Below are positions 1-5,510 of a stretch of 5,510 nucleotides of DNA, one piece after another. Within the stretch, counting starts at the first letter, position 1. Every line of letters begins with the position of its first letter. Both the position numbers and the translations under genes were made by a program. The stretch is from Ktedonobacterales bacterium (lineage in GTDB: Bacteria; Chloroflexota; Ktedonobacteria; Ktedonobacterales; JADMIN01). A model generated the notes under the pieces. That model made no database searches. It saw only the letters and a list, made by a program, of their open reading frames with translations, and had not been told where the DNA came from. The DNA is taken from assembly GCA_015478575.1 (NCBI GenBank), contig JADMIN010000223.1:1-5510 (forward strand), in the 5' to 3' direction.

Positions 1-300
1 GATGAGGATCGCGGCGCCGCCTGGCGCGTACCCCTCATACTGGATCTCTTCGAGCGCGCTGCCCTCGCCGCCACCGAGGGCGCGCTTGATCGTACGCTCG
101 ATGTTATCCATGGGCATGTTTGCGGCGCGTGCGCGCTGAACAGCCATGCGCAACCGGAAGTTGGCCTCTGGGTCGCCACCCCCTCCCTCGCGCACCGCGA
201 CGACGATCTCGCGGCCGAGGCGGGTGAACACCTGGCCGCGCTTGGAATCGTTGACACCCTTCTGGCGCCGGATTTGGTGCCACTTGGAGTGACCAGACAT
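1..300 (-). CDS. YebC/PmpR-family protein, N-terminal part (runs off left edge)
   Basis: This is the first 100 codons of a YebC/PmpR (TACO1-like) family protein, read leftward from the ATG at 300-298; the C-terminal part (family members are about 240-250 residues) lies outside the window. The diagnostic start MSGHSKWHQIRRQKG is present, followed by the SKRGQVFTRLGREI segment, a glycine-rich EGGGGDPEANFRLR loop, ANMPMDNIERTIKRA and the domain boundary region EEIQYEGYAPGGAAI. Members were first described as DNA-binding transcriptional regulators; more recent work on the family indicates a role in translation of difficult, proline-rich stretches. The protein should be cytoplasmic. It is often next to the Holliday-junction gene ruvC, which could lie beyond the left edge but cannot be seen. 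It is transcribed divergently from the two-component operon. A strong purine-rich ribosome binding site precedes the start. Family assignment is firm; the precise role is not determined by sequence. Confidence 0.96.
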   Translation of the reverse strand, partial: MSGHSKWHQIRRQKGVNDSKRGQVFTRLGREIVVAVREGGGGDPEANFRLRMAVQRARAANMPMDNIERTIKRALGGGEGSALEEIQYEGYAPGGAAILI

Positions 301-310
301 ACTGCTCTCG

Positions 311-318
311 TCCCCCTT
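311..318 (-). promoter_or_regulatory. Ribosome binding site of the YebC-family gene
   Basis: Read on the minus strand, this is AAGGGGGA, ending 10 bases before the ATG at 300-298. It supports that start, which also gives the canonical MSGHSKW N-terminus. Confidence 0.7.
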
Positions 319-606
319 TGTTCGAATATGTTGGCTCGCCGCGTGTGCCCGATGCAACTACTCAGTATGGCATGCCTCTGCCGTGTTTGCCAAGCGTGCC
401 GCGGCTGAAGGCGCGACGCTGGCGGCTCGCGCATACCAAGTGGTGCTGCATTCTATCACTCCAAGGGGGGTGTGCATGCGGGTCGCGTCTGTCAGGCGGG
501 TGGGGAGGAAGGCCGGGTGACGCACCAGGGGAATCCCGTGTAACTGAATTGTAAGATGCGTGTTCTACGCTCTCGAATGGAGGGTGGTCTACACCTTCGC
601 GTGTCG

Positions 607-636
607 CCGGTATCTTTGCGTCCGGTGTCTTTGCGC
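607..636 (+). repeat. Tandem 15-bp direct repeat, possible regulator site
   Basis: Two adjacent copies, 607-621 and 622-636, share the 14-base core CCGGTRTCTTTGCG with a single A/G difference. They lie 66-95 bases before the chosen response-regulator start. OmpR/PhoB-type regulators generally bind pairs of direct repeats, so an autoregulatory site is possible. Their usual repeat period is near 10-11 bp, so the 15-bp period is atypical. The repeat is seen directly; the function is inferred. Confidence 0.45.
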
Positions 637-688
637 GGAGAAGCGTGCCGCGGCGTCCGCGTCGCGTCTCTATAGGAAGCGTGGCACT

Positions 689-694
689 GGAAGG
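689..694 (+). promoter_or_regulatory. Ribosome binding site of the response regulator
   Basis: GGAAGG lies 7 bases before the ATG at 702. The same motif is only 1 base from the alternative ATG at 696, so the spacing favours 702. Confidence 0.6.
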
Positions 695-701
695 CATGAC
701 A

Positions 702-1454
702 ATGGGAGAGTGGAGCGCACCCGATGATCAGCCCGACGATAAGAGCGTGGCTGATGCCGCGGCGCCGCGGCGCGTGCTGATCGTTGACGATGAACCGAGC
801 ATTCGTGAGGTGCTCACGCACTACCTCACGCGAGTGGGCTATGAGGTTGTTCAAGCGGCTGATGGGCCTGAGGCGCTCCGGCTCGCCACCGCTCGCCCGC
901 CTGATCTGGTCGTGCTCGATCTCATGCTCCCAGGCCTGGATGGCCTTGAGGTCTGTCGGCGTCTGCGGGCGTGGAGCGCGGTGCCCATTGTGATGTTGAC
1001 CGCACGGGGCGAGCAGGAGGATATCCTGCGGGGCTTTGGTTTGGGCGCGGATGATTATGTGACCAAGCCGTTTAGCCCGCGTGAGGTGGTCGTGCGTGTG
1101 CAGGCGATCATGCGGCGCATCGAGGCCACCACGGTGCCGGCGATGGCGCTAGATGGCGCGGTGCGCTTCGGCAGCCTTGTCATTCAGCCACCGTTGCGCC
1201 GGGCCGAGCGTGATGGTCAGGTACTCGACCTCACCGCCAAGGAGTTCGATCTGCTCCATTTTCTCACTAGCCATCCCAATCTCGTCTTCACGCGCCAGCA
1301 ACTGCTTGACCATGTGTGGGGCTATGACTATTTCGGCGATGCGAGTACGGTGACTGTGCATATCCACCGCTTGCGTGAGAAGGTCGAAACGGATCCAGCG
1401 CACCCACGTCACCTCAAGACGGTGTGGGGTGTGGGTTATAAATTCGAGCCATAA
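702..1454 (+). CDS. OmpR/PhoB-family two-component response regulator
   Basis: This is a 250-residue cytoplasmic transcription factor activated by phosphotransfer from a sensor kinase, almost certainly the one encoded next. An acidic leader of about 23 residues precedes the receiver domain (about 24-140). The acidic pair D29-D30 is in VLIVDDE, the phosphorylated Asp is D73 in VVLDLMLPGLDG, the switch Thr is T100 in MLTAR, and Y119 and K122 are in DDYVTKPF. A linker leads to a winged-helix DNA-binding domain (about 153-250) with the typical LTAKEFDLLHFL helix, a recognition helix around 214-229 (STVTVHIHRLREK) and the terminal WGVGYKFEP hairpin. All key residues are intact and the length is normal for the family. 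The frame extends upstream to a GTG at 645, with in-frame GTG 681 and ATG 696 also possible. I chose 702 for its ribosome binding site and because the upstream extension is basic and unlike the family. It leads the probable four-gene operon and may autoregulate through the repeat upstream. Target genes cannot be told from sequence. Confidence 0.96.
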   Translation: MGEWSAPDDQPDDKSVADAAAPRRVLIVDDEPSIREVLTHYLTRVGYEVVQAADGPEALRLATARPPDLVVLDLMLPGLDGLEVCRRLRAWSAVPIVMLTARGEQEDILRGFGLGADDYVTKPFSPREVVVRVQAIMRRIEATTVPAMALDGAVRFGSLVIQPPLRRAERDGQVLDLTAKEFDLLHFLTSHPNLVFTRQQLLDHVWGYDYFGDASTVTVHIHRLREKVETDPAHPRHLKTVWGVGYKFEP

Positions 1455-1490
1455 GGGTGAGGCACGAGCGAGCTTGAGCGCAGCGGGCGC

Positions 1491-1515
1491 GACCCGAGAG
1501 GGAGACCCGAAAGGA
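1491..1515 (+). repeat. Tandem repeat carrying two Shine-Dalgarno-like cores before the kinase
   Basis: Two imperfect copies lie side by side: GACCCGAGAGGGA (1491-1503) and GACCCGAAAGGA (1504-1515). Each ends in a purine-rich, Shine-Dalgarno-like core. The second core, AAAGGA at 1510-1515, is 9 bases from the ATG at 1525 but directly abuts the ATG at 1516, which favours 1525. The first core, AGGGA, could serve the 1516 start at a spacing of about 12. Confidence 0.6.
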
Positions 1516-1524
1516 ATGAGGAAC

Positions 1525-2958
1525 ATGCGGACCATCGAGCAATCTCTCACGCGGCGCGTGATCACGCGGTCGCAGTTGAGCTGGCGCGGGCTGGCGCCCT
1601 GGGTGCCAGTGGCGCTGTGGTGGCTCGCGGTGACGGGGCTGGCGTGCCTCGTGGTGTTTTTGTGGGTGCTCGGTGCGCTCCGCCCGCCATCGGCGCATCG
1701 TGTGCCGCTCGCCGTCTATCTCGTGTCGAGTGGCGTCGTCTCTTTGCTCGCTGGAGGCGCGGCCCTCTGGCTGGTGGATGTGGCGCGTGTTGGTGGCATG
1801 CGCCTGAAGCTGGCGGTGCCCTCAGTACTGGCGGCGCTGGTGATCGCCTGGAATGTGCTGCTGGTCTCCCGTTTGATGTTTCTCTCCGTGATGGATGCGC
1901 AGTTGGTGCTGGCCTTTCTCGTCTTTGGCGTCTGCGTCGCACTCGTCCTCGCGTCAACTATCGCCGCCACGATGTCGCGTTCCATTCAACGGGTGGAGGC
2001 GGGCGCGCGCCGCATCGCCGTGGGCGAATATGGTGTTCGGTTGGATGAGGGGCGTTTGGGCGAGGGTCGTGAATTGGCACGGCTGGCGCATTGGTTCAAT
2101 ATCATGGCGGATGGCGTCCAAGGGGCATTCGAGCAGCGCGCGGTGGCTGAGGCGAACCGGCGGCAGCTCATGGCGGCGATTTCGCATGATGTTCGTACGC
2201 CACTCGCCTCCATCCGCGCCATGATCGAGGCCCTCGATGACGGAATTATCACCGATCCCGCGACGGTCGGGCGCTATCAGAAGACGATACGCAGCGAGAT
2301 TCGCCACCTCGGTACGTTGGTGGACGAGCTTTTTGAGATCTCGCGAATTGAGGCCGGCGCCGTCTGCCTTGATATGCGCCGCACGGATCTGGGCGATCTG
2401 ATCTCTGACGCGCTGGAAGCGACGCGGGGGCAGGCGGAGCGTTTGGGCATCTCGCTCGCTGGCCATGCGGAGGGAGAGCTGCCAAGTGTTGATGCGGACG
2501 TGCGCCAGGTGCATCGGGTCTTGATCAACCTGATGCAGAATGCCCTACGCCACACGCCACCACGTGGGCACATCCTTGTGTGGGCCAGTGCGGTCAAGGA
2601 TGCGGAGAGCGGCCCTGGCGTGCTGGTGCGGGTGGTGGATAGCGGAGAGGGCATTCGCCAGGAAGACCTCCCGCACATCTTTGAGACGGCGTACCGTGGC
2701 GAGCCTTCGCGCGCGCGGCATGCCACCGCTGGCGCCGAAGCGGGCATGAGCGGCGCGGGCCTGGGGCTGGCCATCGCGCGCGGGCTGGTGGCCACGCATG
2801 GAGGGCGGATCTGGGCGGCCTCTCCGCTCCCGGTGGACGCGCGCGCGCTCTTGAGCCGCGACGACAGCACCGAAGAGCCTACTGGGCCAGGCACGGTCGT
2901 GAGTTTTGTCTTGCCTGTGCGGGGCGCGGCGCGGTCCACGCCTGGCCAATCGAGCTGA
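1525..2958 (+). CDS. Membrane sensor histidine kinase, four-helix sensor with HAMP
   Basis: This 477-residue inner-membrane kinase is the likely partner of the upstream regulator. Four hydrophobic helices lie at about 25-52, 60-87, 95-121 and 126-150, with very short loops and no extracytoplasmic domain, suggesting an intramembrane-sensing type. A HAMP linker (about 150-202) leads to the dimerisation domain with phospho-acceptor H221 in AISHDVRTPLASI. The ATPase domain shows the N box (INLMQNALRHTP, Mg-binding N339), the G1 box (VVDSGEGI, D372), an F-box-like HIFETAYRGE, and the G2 box GAGLGLAIARG (about 410-420) after an Ala/Gly-rich ATP lid. All catalytic residues are present, so it should autophosphorylate. 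The frame is open back to 1375, overlapping the regulator, but that extension lacks a matching ribosome site. ATG 1525 or 1516 are the realistic starts, and 1525 is preferred for spacing. The gap after the regulator is 70 bases. The signal sensed is unknown; membrane or envelope state is a guess. Confidence 0.95.
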   Translation: MRTIEQSLTRRVITRSQLSWRGLAPWVPVALWWLAVTGLACLVVFLWVLGALRPPSAHRVPLAVYLVSSGVVSLLAGGAALWLVDVARVGGMRLKLAVPSVLAALVIAWNVLLVSRLMFLSVMDAQLVLAFLVFGVCVALVLASTIAATMSRSIQRVEAGARRIAVGEYGVRLDEGRLGEGRELARLAHWFNIMADGVQGAFEQRAVAEANRRQLMAAISHDVRTPLASIRAMIEALDDGIITDPATVGRYQKTIRSEIRHLGTLVDELFEISRIEAGAVCLDMRRTDLGDLISDALEATRGQAERLGISLAGHAEGELPSVDADVRQVHRVLINLMQNALRHTPPRGHILVWASAVKDAESGPGVLVRVVDSGEGIRQEDLPHIFETAYRGEPSRARHATAGAEAGMSGAGLGLAIARGLVATHGGRIWAASPLPVDARALLSRDDSTEEPTGPGTVVSFVLPVRGAARSTPGQSS

Positions 2959-2981
2959 GTTTCTGGTGGTGCGTGCGCCAT

Positions 2982-2987
2982 GGAGGG
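2982..2987 (+). promoter_or_regulatory. Ribosome binding site of the glycosyltransferase fusion
   Basis: GGAGGG lies 5 bases before the ATG at 2993. It decides against the earlier in-frame start at 2906, which would overlap the kinase gene by 53 bases and add a non-family leader. Confidence 0.75.
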
Positions 2988-2992
2988 TCTGG

Positions 2993-4522
2993 ATGGAGCC
3001 AAGGACAGGGCCAGAGGTGGCGATTGTCATTCCCGCGCGTGATGAGGCGGCGGTGATTGGGGATGTCGTGCGCGCGCTGCTGAGCTGTCCAGCATTGCGG
3101 CAGATCGGCAGTGCTGAGGTGATTGTGGTGGATAACGGTAGCCGCGACGGCACGGCGGAGGTGGCTGCCGCGGCGGGCGCGCGGGTCGTGGGGGCGCCGG
3201 TGCGTGGCTATGGTCGCGCGTGCCTGGCGGGAGTGCGGGCCGCCACGGCGGAGATTCTGGTGCTCATGGATGGCGATGGCAGCGATGTGCCAGAGGATGT
3301 GGCGCGGGTGGTGGCGCCGGTACGGCGGGGGAGCGCTGATCTTGTGGTGGGGTCGCGCGTCCGGGGCGCCCGCGAGCGGGGAGCGCTCACCCCACAGCAG
3401 CGGGTAGGCAACGCGCTGGGCACGGTCCTCCTGCGATGGGTCTATGGCGTGCGGGTGAGCGACCTGGGACCGCTCCGTGCCATCCGCCGGGATGTGCTCG
3501 CGCGGCTGGAGATGCGCGAGATGGGCTATGGCTGGTCAGCGGAGATGCTTGCCAAGGCAGGGCGCCTGGGTTTGCGGGTGCGGGAGGTTCCGGCGGACTA
3601 CCGCCGACGCCGGGGAGGGCGCTCCAAGGTCGCGGGCACGCTCTCCGGCACGCTGCGCGCCTCAGTCCATATTCTCCGCACGCTCGTCCGTTCGGCGTGG
3701 TGGCAGCCGACCGCGCGCCCGCGGGCTGGGCAGGCGCCCAGTCTCCCCGCTCACGGGCGCGCGGCTCGCCGGGCGCTCTTCATTCTCGCGCGTCTGCCCG
3801 TTGCCGGGCATGTGAAGACGCGCTTGGCGAACGGCATCGGGGACGAGGGCACGCTACGACTCTATCGTGCCTTCCTGCGCGATCTGGGCGCGCGCTTTAC
3901 GATGGCCGCCGCCCGCGATGGCTATGACCTGTACTGGTGTTATACGGCGCCTGATGGAGGGGATGACGCGGATTTCGCGGCGTGTGTGCCGGTCGGCGGT
4001 GCGCTGTTGCGGCAGGAGGGGGCTGACCTCGGCGCGCGGCTGTGGCATGCTTTTCAGGAGTTGCGCGCGCGAGGCTACCAGCAGGTGATCGTGCTGGGGT
4101 CGGATTCGCCCCATATTCCAGCGGCATGGGTCGCGGACGCCTTCGCCGCGCTGCATACGCACGATGTCGTGGTTGGTGCGGCGCATGACGGTGGCTACTA
4201 TCTCCTGGGCCAGCGCGCCACGCTCGCGCCGGTTGATCTCTTCACGGGCATTCCTATGAGCACCGATACTGTTTGCGCCCGGACGGTCGCGCGGGCCGAG
4301 GCGGCTGGATTGACGGTCGCGCGGGCACCCGCGACCTTCGATGTGGATGTCGCTGGCGATGTGCCCCGACTCGCCGCCGTGCTGGCGGCGGCGCCATCCG
4401 CGGCGGCTGACCCCGCGCCCGCCACGTGGGCGGCGCTCGTCCACCTCGCCGCGCGTGACGCGGCGTTAGCGGCCATCCCTGAGGCAGATGCCGCTCCGCT
4501 GGAGGCCGCGCATGAAGCGTGA
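2993..4522 (+). CDS. Fusion protein: GT2 glycosyltransferase plus DUF2064/TIGR04282-type domain
   Basis: One uninterrupted 509-residue frame joins two domains usually encoded separately. Residues about 8-232 form a family 2 glycosyltransferase of the dolichol/polyprenol-phosphate-sugar synthase type. It has AIVIPARDEA, VDNGSRDGT, the metal-binding LMDGDGSDVPED (D93, D95), DLGPLRAIRRD and a late basic YRRRRGGRSKV stretch. No membrane helices are seen. A Pro/Arg-rich linker (about 233-258) leads to a DUF2064 domain (TIGR04282, related to MobA/CofC nucleotidyltransferases), about 259-465, with FILARLPVAGHVKTRL, LGSDSPHIP (D371), GAAHDGGYYLLG, STDTV and a DVDVAGD motif. The Ala-rich tail overlaps the next gene. 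No ATG, GTG or TTG is seen in frame near the junction, so this is a true fusion and not two adjacent genes. The likely product is a lipid-linked or activated sugar for the envelope. TIGR04282 proteins are named after selenodomain/radical-SAM and arsenosugar contexts, but no such partner gene is in view, so I do not claim that pathway. Substrates are unknown. Confidence 0.93.
   Translation: MEPRTGPEVAIVIPARDEAAVIGDVVRALLSCPALRQIGSAEVIVVDNGSRDGTAEVAAAAGARVVGAPVRGYGRACLAGVRAATAEILVLMDGDGSDVPEDVARVVAPVRRGSADLVVGSRVRGARERGALTPQQRVGNALGTVLLRWVYGVRVSDLGPLRAIRRDVLARLEMREMGYGWSAEMLAKAGRLGLRVREVPADYRRRRGGRSKVAGTLSGTLRASVHILRTLVRSAWWQPTARPRAGQAPSLPAHGRAARRALFILARLPVAGHVKTRLANGIGDEGTLRLYRAFLRDLGARFTMAAARDGYDLYWCYTAPDGGDDADFAACVPVGGALLRQEGADLGARLWHAFQELRARGYQQVIVLGSDSPHIPAAWVADAFAALHTHDVVVGAAHDGGYYLLGQRATLAPVDLFTGIPMSTDTVCARTVARAEAAGLTVARAPATFDVDVAGDVPRLAAVLAAAPSAAADPAPATWAALVHLAARDAALAAIPEADAAPLEAAHEA
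4501..4505 (+). promoter_or_regulatory. Ribosome binding site of the GT-C gene, inside the upstream gene
   Basis: GGAGG lies 6 bases before the ATG at 4512, within the last codons of the fusion gene. It supports translational coupling of the two genes. Confidence 0.7.
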
Positions 4523-5510
4523 ACAGCGCACGAGTGATGGGGGCGCGGGCGAGGGATGGCTCATCGCCGGGCGCCATCGGTTGGTCACCGCGGCGGGCGG
4601 TCTGGCACTGACCGTGCTGGCCGTGGTTGGGTTGCTTTCCTATCGGCGCATTCTCGCCGTGGCTGGTGTGTTTCTGTCCAATCCGACGCTGCTGCTGTGG
4701 CCTTTGGTCGGGGCCACGGCGGTGGCCATAGCGGCGAGTGGCATAGTCTTCGGCACGCGCGGCGGCAGCGGGCAGCGGGCATACTGGCTGGAACTGGGCC
4801 TCATTCTGGCGGCTGGGGTCGCTTTCCGAGCGATCTTCTTGACGGCGCCGCTGGCGCTCTCGCACGATGCCTATCGCTACGCCTGGGATGCCCAACTGGT
4901 GGCGCATGGCGTCAGCCCTTATACGCATGCGGTGACGGACCCGGCGCTTGCGCGCTTGCGTGACCGGAGCATCTGGCCCAATGTCAATTGGCGCGACGTG
5001 CCGACGATCTATCCACCAGGCGCACAGATCCTCTATCTCCTGATGTATCGCCTGGCGCCCCTCAATATCTGGGGGGTCAAGGCCGTGATCGAGGCCTGTG
5101 ATGTGGGCATCGCGGCGCTCATGCTGGTGCTGCTGCGTCGGCATGGGTTGGACTTGCGCCGCGTCATCGTCTATTGGTGGAGCCCGATTCCGGTTCTCGA
5201 ATTCGCCTCCAGTGCTCACGTGGATGCGGCGGCGATCTTTTGGACGCTGGGCGCCGTGGTGGTTGCGGGCCAACACTGGAAGGGCGCGCGGTGGGTCGCT
5301 GGCGCGCTGCTGGCGATGGCCGCGCTCACCAAAATCTACCCGCTGCTCTTCGCGCTCGTGCTGCTGCGCCGCCGCGACTATGGCTTCATGCTTGGGCTGG
5401 GTGTGATGGGAGGGTTGATCTCTCTGCCGTTCATGGCGCTGGGGCTGGGGAGTGGCGGTTTTCTCGGTACCTATTTCACGCAGCGCTTTATTGATCAGGG
5501 CCTTCTGCTC
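4512..5510 (+). CDS. Multi-pass GT-C-type glycosyltransferase (GT87/DUF2029-like), runs off right edge
   Basis: The frame is open from ATG 4512 to the window end, giving 333 codons without a stop; the C-terminal part is missing. The protein is strongly hydrophobic, with a short cytoplasmic N-terminus and helices at about 23-43, 47-80, 92-113, 170-183, 192-208, 238-252, 260-287 and 291-312. After the third helix comes a conserved outer loop, SHDAYRYAWDAQ (H118, D119, D126), then HGVSPY and PTIYPPGAQ (IYPP at 166-169). Later motifs are SSAHVDAAAIF (H236, D238) and LTKIYPLL (274-277). These match bacterial GT-C transferases that use polyprenyl-phosphate sugars as donors on the outer face of the membrane, where an Asp in the first large loop is usually catalytic; D119 or D126 is the candidate. 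The start overlaps the fusion gene by 11 bases in a different frame, typical of coupled translation. The GT2 next door could supply its lipid-linked donor. Sugar and acceptor are unknown. Confidence 0.9.
   Translation, partial: MKREQRTSDGGAGEGWLIAGRHRLVTAAGGLALTVLAVVGLLSYRRILAVAGVFLSNPTLLLWPLVGATAVAIAASGIVFGTRGGSGQRAYWLELGLILAAGVAFRAIFLTAPLALSHDAYRYAWDAQLVAHGVSPYTHAVTDPALARLRDRSIWPNVNWRDVPTIYPPGAQILYLLMYRLAPLNIWGVKAVIEACDVGIAALMLVLLRRHGLDLRRVIVYWWSPIPVLEFASSAHVDAAAIFWTLGAVVVAGQHWKGARWVAGALLAMAALTKIYPLLFALVLLRRRDYGFMLGLGVMGGLISLPFMALGLGSGGFLGTYFTQRFIDQGLLL

Larger units (their letters stand above)
301..701. other. Divergent intergenic region, no convincing gene
   Basis: This 401-base stretch separates the leftward YebC-family gene from the rightward response regulator, so it must carry both sets of expression signals. 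Short open frames exist on both strands, but their translations are rich in Arg, Pro and His, resemble no family I know, lack good ribosome binding sites and overlap each other, so I treat them as chance GC-rich frames. Visible structure includes a tandem 15-bp repeat at 607-636, a 14-base exact repeat at 392-405 and 641-654, and ribosome binding sites at both ends. No clear -35/-10 pair stands out. TAAGAT at 551-556 (plus strand) and CATATT (330-325, minus strand) are weak -10-like hexamers without well-spaced -35 partners. No terminator hairpin is evident. Confidence 0.6.

Noticed and set aside
318..554. Plus-strand open frame of 78 codons in the intergenic region
   Set aside because: No ribosome binding site, composition typical of chance GC-rich frames, no recognisable motif, and it overlaps equally poor antisense frames.
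645..701. Upstream GTG start for the response regulator
   Set aside because: It would add a basic 19-residue leader unlike the family; ATG 702 has GGAAGG at a 7-base spacing.
362..854. Minus-strand open frames of 111 and 120 codons
   Set aside because: Translations are rich in Arg, His and Pro with no family signature, and the longer one runs antisense into the response-regulator receiver domain.
1375..1524. Upstream start for the histidine kinase overlapping the regulator gene
   Set aside because: The extension translates the regulator's 3' end and the repeat linker in another frame and has no kinase-like or signal sequence; ATG 1525 or 1516 has better-placed ribosome cores.
2906..2992. 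Upstream start for the GT2 fusion
   Set aside because: It would overlap the kinase by 53 bases and precede the GT2 fold with an unrelated leader; ATG 2993 has GGAGGG 5 bases upstream.
2277..3153. Minus-strand frames of 241 and 202 codons antisense to the kinase
   Set aside because: Ser/Arg/Pro-rich translations without motifs, opposite the conserved kinase ATPase domain.
2993..4522. Arsenosugar or selenodomain pathway assignment from the DUF2064 domain
   Set aside because: No radical SAM, ArsM-like or selenodomain gene is in the window, so the pathway name would rest only on a family label.
4254..5276. Minus-strand 340-codon open frame antisense to the fusion and GT-C genes
   Set aside because: Long for a shadow, but rich in Arg, His, Gln and Pro with no domain motif, and opposite two well-supported genes; long antisense frames are expected at high GC.

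Overview
The window is GC-rich bacterial DNA. The coding density, strong Shine-Dalgarno sites, a YebC-family gene and an OmpR/HAMP-kinase pair all fit a bacterium. The character of the YebC and kinase proteins suggests a high-GC lineage such as Chloroflexota, but this is an impression from sequence style; no marker here proves it.

Layout. Positions 1-300 on the minus strand hold the first 100 codons of a YebC/PmpR-family protein, which runs off the left edge. Positions 301-701 are a 401-base non-coding gap between divergent genes. The gap contains a tandem 15-bp repeat, a 14-base exact repeat and the ribosome binding sites of both flanking genes. From 702 to the right edge, four plus-strand genes follow closely: an OmpR/PhoB-type response regulator (702-1454), a four-helix membrane histidine kinase with a HAMP domain (1525-2958), a two-domain fusion of a family 2 glycosyltransferase and a DUF2064/TIGR04282-type nucleotidyltransferase-like domain (2993-4522), and a multi-pass GT-C-type glycosyltransferase (4512 to beyond 5510). 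The gaps are 70, 34 and minus 11 bases and no terminator is visible between them, so they probably form one operon.

How the genes may work together (inference). The kinase and regulator form a cognate two-component system whose sensor has almost no extracytoplasmic domain. The fusion protein resembles enzymes that build polyprenyl-phosphate sugars, and the membrane protein resembles enzymes that use such lipid-linked sugars. A plausible reading is an envelope-glycan or glycolipid module under two-component control. The most unusual item is the GT2-DUF2064 fusion. I found no CRISPR array, tRNA, rRNA, insertion sequence or prophage gene, and most of the window looks like ordinary chromosomal sequence.
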